Assembly (NCBI GenBank): GCA_008477525.1
Contig: SPDT01000007.1
Location: 2,790,001-2,854,000, forward strand
From: Hypomyces perniciosus
Lineage: Eukaryota; Ascomycota; Sordariomycetes; Hypocreales; Hypocreaceae
Length of the DNA: 64,000 nt
Direction of reading: 5' to 3'
Both the position numbers and the translations under genes were made by a program. Below the pieces are notes generated by a model. The model did no database searches, was not told the DNA's origin, and saw nothing but the letters and a program-made list of their open reading frames with translations. Of this stretch, positions 55,631-64,000 are shown one piece after another; the first letter of the stretch is position 1; each line of letters starts with the position of its first letter.

Positions 55631-55899
55631 TTATGTCTGCCGGTGGGACATGCCGTTGACCAAAGAGCAAAGCGATACACTCGTATTTGCCCAGGTCTGT
55701 TGCAGGGCGTTCGTTGTCTGGGCCTCGGATTCAATGGCCAGCGAAGTTCGCAGCTTCAGTAGAGGCGTCCGTCAGTCTCGCGAGTCAAAAGGAGCTTTCG
55801 AGTGGCCGGTACGAGGCCGTCTGAGACAATCAACTCGCAATGGGAGCTTACGTAGTTGGTGATGTTTTGTCCTGCGGCCCTTGTGGGCACGTAAACCAT
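55631..55899 (-). CDS. Small upstream ORF (56 aa), possibly co-transcribed with the 73-aa membrane protein
   Basis: Exons 55852-55899 and 55631-55753 with a 98-nt GTAAGC..AAG intron (CTGAC branch site) give 56 aa. It begins MVYVPTRAAGQNITNY, continues LRTSLAIESEAQTTNALQQ and ends SHRQT. It is soluble, with an amphipathic helical middle. Its stop codon (55631-55633) precedes the ATG of the membrane-protein ORF by six bases in the same frame. A start further upstream at 56001 is also open. I recognise no family. It could be a real short protein, an upstream ORF controlling the next one, or a mis-modelled leader. Confidence 0.4.
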
Positions 55900-56280
55900 T
55901 GTCTGTCTGGCTCCTCCGCCAACGAAAGCGCAACTGCCCGCAAAAGTGGATGCTTTCGTAGCCCGAGGACGAATCACGTGGCTCGGAAATCGGCAACACA
56001 TCTAATAGCTTGCGTTGATATCTGGTTGAATTGCTATGCAATACAGTAAATATGAGCTAAAAGGCATTTGGGAGGAGTCTCTATCATCGTTTCGTTCAGA
56101 ATGGAGTGGAATCATCTTCATGCATCTAAGAATACGAGTTGTGTTGGGACACCCACAGCCAAGATTCTAACAGTAATAGCCCAAGACTCCGAAAATCGCA
56201 CACGCACGTTCTTATTGTACCTACCTTATATGTAGTAGTAGTGGTTGTAACATTATTGATCGCGATTATTCTGGGATACA
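55900..56280. other. Short intergenic region
   Basis: AT-rich, between the small ORFs and MDM35, all on the minus strand. No other feature seen. Confidence 0.45.
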
Positions 56281-56748
56281 TCAATATGGGAAAATATCAT
56301 CGAAATCAGATGGGATGGTAAACTCACTTCTTGGTGCCGTAAGCCTCACATCATTCTCCTTGTTGTCTTCTCGAGCCTCCTCCAGGAGCTTGTCTATACC
56401 CCTAGCTTTCAGCGCTACCTAAGTCGGAGGGCCGATATTAGCATTATCATGCGCAGATACTTGGTAGTGGGTGGAAATTCATACATTTAGGCACTTTTGG
56501 TATTCGCTGAACAGGCTGGCGCACTCCTTGCTATCCTTTTCGGCTCCTCGGAGATATTCTAGATATGTGTAAGTCATGGCAGCGATCTCCTTGGTGCAGA
56601 GTTCTCACTCTCGCTGTACCACTTCAAGAAGCACGTGTCGTAGCGCCTAATATTTCAATGAGAAATGGCACTTCCATGTCATTGTTTTCTGAGGCCTTTG
56701 AACCTACTCTTTTACTTCATTGCATTCTGGAGCTAGTGATGCAGACAT
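56281..56748 (-). CDS. MDM35: Mitochondrial intermembrane-space protein MDM35 (TRIAP1 homologue)
   Basis: Mdm35 is a twin CX9C protein that chaperones Ups/PRELI lipid-transfer proteins between the mitochondrial membranes. The gene is cut into four small exons, 56708-56748, 56609-56646, 56485-56558 and 56281-56418, so no long ORF shows. Together they read MSASLAPECNEVKE, RYDTCFLKWYSEKYLRG, ECASLFSEYQKCLN, then VALKARGIDKLLEEA and REDNKENDV. Both CX9C motifs are exact (CNEVKERYDTC and CASLFSEYQKC). The model is 96 aa if exon 4 runs to the TGA at 56281-56283. The last ~15 residues are unlike the family, and a GTGAGT at about 56322-56327 may be a further donor, so the C-terminus is uncertain. Confidence 0.85.
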
Positions 56749-57301
56749 GCTGGTTGTTTCGATAATGCACGGTTGCTGGCTGGCTGGCTGGCTGGCTGGC
56801 TGATGGTTTGTTTGGTTGAGAAGAGGCTTCCGTCTGCAATGCTTAAGGCACTGCAACTTTAGAGAGCCGGTAGTGTGGTGAGACCAGATCTTGATGTCGC
56901 CAACTATATCGATTAACGCTTTTCGCATAAACTTAAAATACGGAAAATATCCCTAGAAAGTTTGTCGTAAAGAAAGCTGGATCTCTTGGAGTTGTTTCGA
57001 TAACGGTCGCTGCTTTGCCATAGCCATTTCTGCCACACGTCATTGGCTTAGTGTACAGTCTGACTTTACTCTGATTGGCTAGCGCCTTGTATCGCTTGAA
57101 CAGGGATTATCCGGAGCAATTGACATCCCACTCAGAAGAAGTACTTTAATAATATTACTATCTACTACTACTATATCCTCGCGTCAAGACGCGCCTATCA
57201 AAATCGGCACAACTGCCTCCACAGTGCATGATCCAACGCCTGAAAATGCACAGTGCTTTGTATCGCCATTAGCGACATTCAGCAGACCTGTCTTCTCCAG
57301 A
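56749..57301. other. Divergent intergenic region (MDM35 / chromatin-like gene)
   Basis: It contains a GGCT tetranucleotide run at about 56776-56800 just upstream of MDM35. The 500 bp must hold both promoters. No specific site recognised. Confidence 0.5.
56776..56800. repeat. (GGCT)n tetranucleotide microsatellite
   Basis: About six GGCT/TGGC units, directly upstream of the MDM35 start. Confidence 0.85.
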
Positions 57302-58726
57302 ATGGCGCCATCCGCTGCGAAGCTCAAAGAAGCTTTGATAGACGGGACCTGTGAAGTGTACAAAGCGGAGCCCGATGGGACATCAGTCAACAAAGTCCGA
57401 CGGCTTGTGGAAAACAAGCTAGGATTAGAAGACGGCTTTTTCACCACAGACAAGTGGAAGCAGAAGAGCAAGGCGATTATCAAAGAGCAAGTCGTAAGTA
57501 TTGCGATGTGGCAAAGCTATGGGGCAACCACTGACCAAGGCTCGTAGGATAAATTACTCCAGGAAGAGGCTCCCGAACCAAAATCAGAGCCTGATACGAA
57601 ATTTGTGATTGATGTACGAGCGTTTGAGACCGAGTCTCCCCAACCGAAGCGACGGAAGAGAGCTCCAGACACCATCAAGAGGGAAGAAGAGTCAGATGCA
57701 GATGACACTAGCGAAAACGAAACGAAATACAAGGTGAAGACGGTTGCAGTGCGTCGCAAGGCAAAGGTAGAAGATTCAGATGCCGGCGATGCAAGCGAGG
57801 AAGAGACAAAGCCGAAGGTTAAGAAGGCCGCGGCACATCAAAAACCAAAGGTGTCCGATTCAGACGAGGAAGATGCGTTGTCTGGCGCAAAACCACCGCC
57901 TCCTAAGAAGCGAAAGCGAGACGTAAAAAATGAATCCGAAGATGAGACGAAACCCACCAAGACCGAGGACGACTCTGAGGGGGAGAATGGCGCTATTGTC
58001 AAGAAACGCGAGGCATCGAGTGATGAAGAGAAGCCACCAGTGAAGACCAAGGAGGATTCAGAAGCAGAAGACACAAAGCCGTCCATCAAAGAAGAAGAAT
58101 CAAAACCAGATGTGATTGAGGAAGACGAGTATTCTGACGTGATTGACGAGCCCCTGCCCACCAGGCGCAAAAAGAAGGAAAAGAAGGAAACCACATCCAA
58201 GTCAAAGCCTTCGAAACCCGCACCCAAAAAGGCGGTTGTTCCTGATGACCCCAATGAAGCTGAGATCAAAAAGCTTCAATCGCAACTTTCTAAATGTGGC
58301 GTTCGCAAACTCTGGCACATGGAGCTGAAGCAACACGGCGATGACGCAAAGGCAAAAATTCGCCACCTCAAGAAGATGCTTGCGGACATTGGCATGGACG
58401 GTCGATTCTCCGAAGCCAAGGCTCGTGAAATCAAGGAGATGCGAGAGCTCCGGGCGGATGTCGAGGCGGCCCAAGAAATGAATCGTCTATGGGGCATGAA
58501 TTCTGGCGGAAGGGCAAGTCGAAGCAAGTCAAAGAACGTCAAGGTAGAAGCAAAGGCAGAGGCAAAAGCAGAAGCAAAGGCAGAAGTAAAGGCGGATAGT
58601 GATATGGAGGAGGAGGTTGATGATGATGAGGAGGCTGGTGAGGGTGAACCCGCTTCCTTCGCGGCGAGGCGAAGAAAGGCCCATGCGGAACTGGCATTTC
58701 TAGGCGATGAAAGTGATTCTGGTTAG
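57302..58726 (+). CDS. Acidic/Lys-rich chromatin-associated protein, HIRIP3/DEK-C-like
   Basis: Exons 57302-57493 and 57548-58726, with a 54-nt GTAAGT..TAG intron, encode 456 aa. The N-terminal 64 residues (LKEALIDGTCEVYKAEPDG, VRRLVENKLGLEDGFF, DKWKQKSKAIIKEQV) look like a DEK C-terminal-type helical domain. The middle is a long disordered run of Lys/Glu/Asp/Ser with many SD/SE acidic kinase-like sites and nuclear-signal clusters (PKRRKRAP, PPKKRKRD). A conserved helical block follows (LQSQLSKCGVRKLWHMEL, then IRHLKKMLADIGMDGRF), resembling HIRA-interacting protein 3, a histone chaperone-related family. The tail holds an EAKAEAKA repeat and a Glu/Asp stretch before FAARRRKAHAELAFLGDE. Histone binding is inferred. 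Confidence 0.72.
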
Positions 58727-58956
58727 GCTACTGCTGGTCAGTTGCTGTGATGACTTCCAGTAAAGACAGGGTATCTGAACACTCAGGTTTGCTTACAGGA
58801 GTATAGGGATGTGGATTAAAATGTAAGAGATACCATAATGAGTATGTATGCTACTTGACGATTGCAGATTTACATGTTGCTACTTTTAATACTTTCAGTT
58901 TTGATTCGACTAACATTAATACATGAACTGAGATATCCGGCGCATTCTTTTCTGCG

Positions 58957-59979
58957 TTACTCTGCCCACGCTTTGAAGACAATCCTGGCGCCATAGGTCT
59001 CGCCCTTCTTCAACACCGTCATATTTCTCCACCCAGGAACATTGCATGCGTTCGTCCAACGGCCTGGCTCACAGCAGAAGCCGCTGTTGGAACCCCTCGC
59101 TGGTGCACCCTCAACGGCTGGTACGTCAGTTGAAAAGCCAGTGTAGAACTGGAAAGCTGGCTCTGTGCTGAGGACCTCCAGATGGATGCCGGTTTTGGCA
59201 TGAGAAGCGTAGATGTTGCGGAGAAGAGGCTGCGAGCGAGTATCGATTGGCACGGAGGCTGGGTTGCTAGTGGTTGTAAAGCAGCCGTCGATACGTTCCG
59301 TGGAACTCAGCGTGAAAGGCTTGGTGGTGTCCCGACTGGGAAAAGGGACCGGGTTCCCCGTAGGAATAGAATTGGCATCATTGGGGAGGCAGTTGTTAGT
59401 GGCGAGAACAATTGAGGTTCCATCGGTAGTCGCATCGCCTGTGAGGTTGAAGTAGGTATGGTTGGTCATATTGATGGCTGTCTCATCAGCACCTCCTACC
59501 AGCTTGGCCTCGTATTCAATGCCCAGAACTATCGCTTCTTTGCCTTGAACATCCTGGGTTCCGGCTGTGTAGGTGACCTTGGCCTCCACCGTGCCTGGGT
59601 AGCCCTCGTCGCCATCCTCGCTGAGGAGAGTGAACTCAACACTCTCGCCGCCCTTCAAACCCTCAACCCCAGGGATCTCCCTGATGCCGACGGGCTTTGG
59701 ACCATTCCAGATACGCTTTCCCCAGCCTTTATAGCCGCCATGGAGACTGTTGGGCCCGTTGTTGGATGGGAGTTGGTATACCTTGCCGCCGTTCAAGTCG
59801 TTGATCTTTGCGCCTTGAACCCGATTGGCGATGCGGCCAATAGTCGCCCCGAAGTGAGGGGTGTTGTATTTGACATATTGGTCTTGTGTTGGGAAGCCAA
59901 GCACGATATCCAGGCCGTTAACCTTGAAGGACTGGATAATAGCTCCGAGAGGGAGAAAAGTGAAAGGGGCGTCTGCCAT
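58957..59979 (-). CDS. Aldose 1-epimerase (galactose mutarotase)
   Basis: This enzyme interconverts alpha and beta anomers of aldoses such as glucose and galactose and feeds the Leloir pathway. A single exon of 340 aa, the standard size. Family marks are FGATIGRIANRVQGAKI, NNGPNSLHGGYKGWGKRIW with His80, TNHTYFNLTGD with the catalytic His174, ERIDGCF (Asp231) and SGFCCEPGRWTNA with the catalytic Glu304. The Met at 59979 directly precedes FTFLPLGAIIQSF. No signal peptide is present, so it is cytosolic. It is convergent with the chromatin-like gene, 230 bp apart. Confidence 0.93.
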   Translation of the reverse strand: MADAPFTFLPLGAIIQSFKVNGLDIVLGFPTQDQYVKYNTPHFGATIGRIANRVQGAKINDLNGGKVYQLPSNNGPNSLHGGYKGWGKRIWNGPKPVGIREIPGVEGLKGGESVEFTLLSEDGDEGYPGTVEAKVTYTAGTQDVQGKEAIVLGIEYEAKLVGGADETAINMTNHTYFNLTGDATTDGTSIVLATNNCLPNDANSIPTGNPVPFPSRDTTKPFTLSSTERIDGCFTTTSNPASVPIDTRSQPLLRNIYASHAKTGIHLEVLSTEPAFQFYTGFSTDVPAVEGAPARGSNSGFCCEPGRWTNACNVPGWRNMTVLKKGETYGARIVFKAWAE

Positions 59980-61230
59980 GGTGAGTGTAGCTGTAAGCCT
60001 CTTGAGATGAGATGAAATGAGATGATGCTAGATTTCGAGCTTATAAGTGATCGATTATAGCCGTCTGCTCGGAAACTGGCTAAATTGGAAGAAATTTAGG
60101 CTATTTTGACCTGCTTGTTCTTAAATAGAACGTCGGAAACGCACCCCCGGAGCAGCAACACACTTCGGGTGATTACTCGGGCCTATTCCCGTGCCTCGCC
60201 ATGACTGATGAATGACATCTACGATATGTGGCGGGGCACAGCGGGGTAGTAGATGAAGATGACGATCGAGTCGAGTCGGTCATTCTGGTAATGCATCGTA
60301 CATCGTGTACGTATTACTAGGTAGTGCTAGCAGTATTATGTAGTAGTAGGGATATGAAGTCAGCGGCTAGATCCGTGATGGGTTTTTGTTTTTTTGGCGG
60401 ATTTTGCTGATTATGCATTGTTTGTTGGTTGGCTCAGCTGGATTTCGAAAATCGGATCCTCTGCAGCATGGGTATGCTCGTATGATCCAGAGGTATCTAT
60501 GATGCTTCAATGGGGGCTTTTCTGTGCTCCGGCTTCGGTCGATAAGGTCTACGAGTAAGGACGTACGAAGTACAACCCGATATCATGACATCCATATAAG
60601 CTGGCTACTACTATATGTACTCCATAGGGACTTTTTTCAGTGCCCAATGGTCAGCAATCACGCTACTGAAGCCCCCATAGCACTGACTTCACTGATTGAT
60701 GTTAATAATACATACAATCTAAAATGTTGGACTCATTTATTCCTTATTCCTCCATACCAGGGGTGAATCCCTCTCACTTGCCGTACTCCGTACTCCGTAC
60801 CTTGCAGCATATTAGTGGCTCCCCGCAGATAATATATTAGCTAGCCGCTTTTCACAGCAAACTATTCTATATACGAAGTACGGAGTACAGAAACCGATAT
60901 AAATGCTTCAGGTCCCTTTCAGTTCCCACGTGGCGTCGGTCTGGTGACAGGTTAGTCCGACCGCCGATAGCTTCAAACAACTGTCCCTCAATATGCTCAG
61001 GTAACATGAGCTGAATTGAAATACCTTTGCGTGTCTCGCTCTCTCTTCTTCCCTAAAAGCCGTCTTCTCTTATTGATTGTTTTCCCCAGCAATAGAAAGC
61101 TGATCTGACCGCCTTCCGCAGTCCTGCCCAACGTTGCCGTAAACCCACGTATTACTGCCGCTTTGATACCTTAGTCTTACCTTACACCTCTCCTTCACCT
61201 ATACACATACAAACACCCAGCAAAGCAGCC
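59980..61230. other. Divergent intergenic region with TACGGAGTA elements
   Basis: This is 1.25 kb between the epimerase (minus) and the nuclear hypothetical (plus). A double TACTCCGTACTCCGTAC lies near 60782-60799 and TACGAAGTACGGAGTAC near 60873-60889. Short CT-rich leader sequence precedes 61231. No gene seen. Confidence 0.5.
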
Positions 61231-62100
61231 ATGGCAGAATCGCCCTTAAAGAGCACCCCAAAGCGCAAGCGTGGGGAAGAGCCAGGGTTGAGTTCATCGA
61301 TATTCTCATTCGACCTCTCTGCGGCCGGTCCGCCTGAGGACGGGAGCAGCAGCCCGCGATCCACGGTCGCACTTAGGTTCCGTGGCCTTATGCTTGGGAG
61401 TGGGGGCGGGGTTGCTGTGGACTCAGAGGAGATGGATATGGACACCAGCGATTCCGTGCGGAAGCGTCTCAAGCCGAATGAGGCCTTGCATGATGTCCTG
61501 CAGCCAGAACCAGAACCAGAGCCGGAGGCGGAGGCGGAAACAGCACCCGGCCCCTCGGAATCAGACATGAGCGATAAGATGCCCCCCCTGCAGCTTGATG
61601 TGCTGTTGCCATCAACCGAGGGTAGCCTACAAAACACATATCCATCCATCAATCGCCTGACAGAGTCCAAGTCGAGGATCAAGAAGAGAGCCGGCACACC
61701 CCCGTTGAAGCTGAAGAAAGGGCAGCCTCAGGAAGGCTTGTCCGATGCAGATGATGAAGCAGACGTTGCGGACCCTGTGAGGGCAGCTTTGACCTGGCAC
61801 GAAGACGAGATTACCATTTACGACCCTAATGATGAGGATGACGATGGCACTGGAATAAACGGCATTGGATTTAAACCTACTCCCGCACTGGCGCATGCGC
61901 GAATAATGAAGAGGCGGCAGCAGATGGCCGAATATCGAAAACGCGAGGAAAGCGAGGCTAGGGCTCGGAGAAGTCAGAGACGTAGCGGAGAGGTTGGCCC
62001 ATCAGCTAGACGAGACAACAAGTCACCAGCCTCGAGGAGAGTCAGATTTCTGGATACTGAGCGCCGGAACAACATTGCTGTTACGACAGGAGGATCTTGA
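61231..62100 (+). CDS. Fungal nuclear hypothetical protein with PP1-docking-like motif
   Basis: A single exon of 289 aa. A basic KSTPKRKRGEEPG segment near the N-terminus suggests nuclear import. The middle is acidic with a Pro/Glu repeat (QPEPEPEPEAEAE). The most conserved-looking block is ALTWHEDEITIYDPNDEDDD followed by GINGIGFKPTPALAHARIM. After it comes a charged helix (KRRQQMAEYRKREESEARA). Close to the C-terminus, ASRRVRFLDTER contains RVRF, which fits the RVxF consensus for binding protein phosphatase 1; this is only a short-motif match. I do not recognise a named family. Confidence 0.7.
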   Translation: MAESPLKSTPKRKRGEEPGLSSSIFSFDLSAAGPPEDGSSSPRSTVALRFRGLMLGSGGGVAVDSEEMDMDTSDSVRKRLKPNEALHDVLQPEPEPEPEAEAETAPGPSESDMSDKMPPLQLDVLLPSTEGSLQNTYPSINRLTESKSRIKKRAGTPPLKLKKGQPQEGLSDADDEADVADPVRAALTWHEDEITIYDPNDEDDDGTGINGIGFKPTPALAHARIMKRRQQMAEYRKREESEARARRSQRRSGEVGPSARRDNKSPASRRVRFLDTERRNNIAVTTGGS

Positions 62101-62476
62101 CGATGACGATGACTTGGGGACAAGGACTATGAACTTGGCGCAGGGAGTATTTTGGCATGTCTTTGGGACATGATGACTAGCGGACTAATGGTGTTTCGGT
62201 GGGATTTTCTTTGACTGATGAGTGATGATAGGGAAGCGGGCTTAGGATGGCGGTATGGACCTGGATCGGACTGGCGTTAGGATAATGATTCCCCTTTTTC
62301 TTCACAAATTGATTACCCGTTATGATACACTCACTTGAACTTTTTCGTGATCCTCAGCTCCGTATTTTTTTCTCTCCCATGATTTCCCGACCGCAAGAGG
62401 AAGATGGGACAGTAAGATGGACATAGACATTTACTCATACACAAAGTTGTACACGAAGACACCGCAATCCTGAGCC
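62101..62476. other. Convergent intergenic region
   Basis: The 3' flanks of the nuclear hypothetical (plus) and COX20 (minus). No other feature. Confidence 0.5.
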
Positions 62477-63069
62477 TCACCAGAACTTATACCAAGATTT
62501 CTCCTGCGCTTTTCGCTCCTCCGCTAAGCTCTGTTGTTTGCGCTTCTCCTCAGCCAATTTCTGTGCTTGTTCTTTCTTGTTTTGCGTGACCACCTCGATA
62601 TGTCGCTTCATCTGTATGCGCTCGGCCCGCCGTTGATATTGGCAATACTCGTATGACGCAATACTCCCCAGGACGAAGAAGCCGACTGCCCAATTGGCAG
62701 CTTTCGCGGCGTTTCCTTAGAGTTACCGCATATTAGCCCACAGCTCGTCAACCGCTGTGAAGTTGTAGTTGGAGGGGCATGCCAACCTTTAATGACAAAT
62801 CTCAAACCACCGATACCAGCGCCGGAGGCAATGCCAGTCAAGAAGCCCTGGCGCGCACAAGGAGTATTCGCCACATTGGTGAAATCCTCCGTTTTTATCA
62901 TGGACACTGCCTCGGAAAAGGCAGACCTCGAGCCTGTTGGTGTCCCATCAGGGTTCTTGTCTGTGGCTATTGAGCCCGGAACCTGGTCGCCTTGTTCTAT
63001 AGGTTTTGACCAGACGTGTAGGACCTTCTGGTTCGGATCTGATGGATCGATTTCATTGTTTGGTGCCAT
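62477..63069 (-). CDS. COX20: Cytochrome c oxidase assembly protein COX20
   Basis: Cox20 is an inner-membrane chaperone of the newly made Cox2 subunit in mitochondria. Exons 62787-63069 and 62477-62715, joined across a 71-nt intron, encode 173 aa. After a polar N-terminus (MAPNNEIDPSDPNQKVLHVW) come ARQGFLTGIASGAGIGGLRF, the first membrane segment, and NAAKAANWAVGFFVLGSIAS, the second. Then follow YEYCQYQRRAERIQMKRHIE and a long charged coiled tail ending KSWYKFW, all as in fungal Cox20. The donor is GTTGGC, which is weak, but the junction G|GA and both flanks fit the family. It is divergent from POL2. Confidence 0.88.
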
Positions 63070-63554
63070 TTCTGGCTACCTTGTTGGTGCAATTGGTGGC
63101 ATGGAAGATACTTGACGTTGTAATATTCGGGTCTCAATATCCCACTATCGGCGACAAACGATGGTAGAAGGAAGGGCTGTTAACGGCTGTGGCTAGTGAG
63201 GTAGTGTTCTGTGGCAGAAAATCAATTAAAGTGTGGCGTCGTGGGGTAGAACTTTCGCGTCTGTTGGCGCGTCTAGACGCGTCTCCCTGGCAGCCCACAC
63301 ACTCTTCGCGAACTTCTCTTTAGGGCGAATTGTCGTCGCCTTACTCCGTAGTAGTATGGAATACTCTACAAAGGCCATTTAACTTACTGGCCCCTAGCAC
63401 ATTCTGCGTTTTCAGAAACAACACCCTGCATCGACTCTGTCCCCGATTCGCCGACTATAACTGCAGGACACCATATCCATGAAGGCACCGGTCGACTGAG
63501 TTCGAGTCCTTACCTCGCCAGCTCTGGCAACGCTCCTTAAAAAGCGTCTTCAAG
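63070..63554. promoter_or_regulatory. Shared divergent promoter region (COX20 / POL2)
   Basis: These 485 bp carry three closely spaced CGCGTCT blocks (63255-63262, 63268-63274, 63278-63284) and a TACTCCGTAG near 63342. Both starts point outwards. Confidence 0.55.
63277..63282. promoter_or_regulatory. MluI cell-cycle box (ACGCGT) upstream of POL2
   Basis: ACGCGT lies 273 bp upstream of the polymerase start, flanked by two further CGCGTCT copies. MCB elements bound by MBF drive S-phase replication genes in yeasts, so the placement is sensible. Function is inferred. Confidence 0.4.
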
Positions 63555-64000
63555 ATGCCCAACACGAGTCTCAGACGCCCACAGAAGGGCTTCCGACGAG
63601 GAGGGAAAACCGCATACCATGGCGCAAAAACACGAACGTTCGCCGCATCGTCAAGGGCGGAAGGCACTTCGGCTGACGAGAAATGGGAACGCACACGCCT
63701 GGCGCAGAGCATCGACGACAAAATGGGATTTTCTCGGTACGACAGTGGGAAGAAAAGAGAAGGATGGTTAGTCAATGTTCAGCCGACATCTATCGAAGAC
63801 GAGAGGATACCAGGCGGTCGGGCGGCTCTAGACTGTTACTTCATCGAGCTGGATGGGGCCACCTTCAAGGCCACGGTTGAATACGACCCATATTTCTTGA
63901 TTGCCGTCAAAAAAGGTCGGGAGTCCGAAGTAGAAGAATGGCTCAAAAGGGTTCCCGGTGATGGAGTCGTAAAAACGATTCGGAGGCTTGAGAAAGAAGA
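63555..64000 (+). CDS. POL2: DNA polymerase epsilon catalytic subunit, N-terminal part
   Basis: Pol2 is the large B-family leading-strand replicative polymerase. The frame opens MPNTSLRRPQKGFRRGGKTA and remains open to the window end (148 codons). Diagnostic N-terminal text is SADEKWERTRLAQSIDDKMG, YDSGKKREGWLVNVQPTS, IEDERIPGGRAALDCYFIE, FKATVEYDPYFLIAVKKG and VPGDGVVKTIRRLEKE, all typical of fungal Pol2. The exonuclease and polymerase domains lie beyond the edge. The ATG is the first in a frame matching the family; an extra short 5' exon cannot be excluded. Confidence 0.93.
   Translation, partial: MPNTSLRRPQKGFRRGGKTAYHGAKTRTFAASSRAEGTSADEKWERTRLAQSIDDKMGFSRYDSGKKREGWLVNVQPTSIEDERIPGGRAALDCYFIELDGATFKATVEYDPYFLIAVKKGRESEVEEWLKRVPGDGVVKTIRRLEKE

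Noticed and set aside
55481..55862. Plus-strand ORFs of 89-93 codons
   Set aside because: They overlap, on the opposite strand, the spliced 73-aa and 56-aa ORFs, which have better splice and sequence support.
1..64000. CRISPR arrays, insertion sequences, rRNA genes, secondary-metabolite cluster
   Set aside because: No regularly spaced direct repeats, no transposase or reverse-transcriptase frame, no 5S or large rRNA sequence, and no polyketide or peptide synthetase gene was seen; the genome is eukaryotic.

Overview
The window is chromosomal DNA from a filamentous ascomycete, most likely a sordariomycete of the order Hypocreales. The signs are spliced genes with short introns (mostly 50-100 nt, GT..AG, with CTAAC/CTGAC-like branch sites), a full-length FREQUENCY clock protein, a PAC1/LIS1 gene, a fungal rhodopsin-domain receptor, a lipase-like domain of the fungal NLR type, and large intergenic gaps holding scattered TACGGAGTA-type palindromes. 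I reconstructed about 32 protein genes and one tRNA. Splice sites were called by eye from frame continuity, donor/acceptor/branch signals and remembered family conservation; no search was run.

Layout. 0-8.4 kb: 5' part of NOP9 (minus, runs off the left edge), a PLP-dependent group II decarboxylase (minus), a Ras-family GTPase with a long TATA-containing leader (plus), and an AMMECR1-family gene broken by one extra base (minus). 9.7-15.5 kb: a 63-aa secreted peptide, a four-helix membrane protein and PAC1, all plus. 16-24.9 kb: secreted alpha/beta hydrolase (minus), rhodopsin-domain membrane protein (plus), a divergent HNH/HAD pair, an intron-containing tRNA-Ile(UAU), and an FHA splicing-factor-like protein. 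26-29 kb: an NLR-type lipase-like domain without its NLR and a secreted Ser/Thr- and Cys-rich protein. 32-42 kb: aldo/keto reductase, threonine aldolase, prenylcysteine oxidase and the circadian gene frq. 42-46.4 kb is almost gene-free. 46.4-64 kb is compact housekeeping: cofactor-independent phosphoglycerate mutase, MED9, tubulin cofactor C, a doubtful hypothetical gene, GPI1, two tiny ORFs separated by only 6 nt, MDM35, an acidic HIRIP3/DEK-C-like chromatin protein, aldose 1-epimerase, a nuclear hypothetical with a PP1-docking-like motif, COX20, and the start of the DNA polymerase epsilon catalytic subunit (POL2), which runs off the right edge.

There is no biosynthetic cluster, complete transposon or CRISPR array. 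Functional pairings are those of ordinary gene order: COX20/POL2 and phosphoglycerate mutase/MED9 are divergent, MED9/TBCC and the chromatin protein/epimerase are convergent. The points most worth a second look are the possible two-ORF transcript at 55.3-55.9 kb, the palindrome family, the solo NLR lipase domain with an apparent frame break, and the single-base lesion in the AMMECR1 gene.
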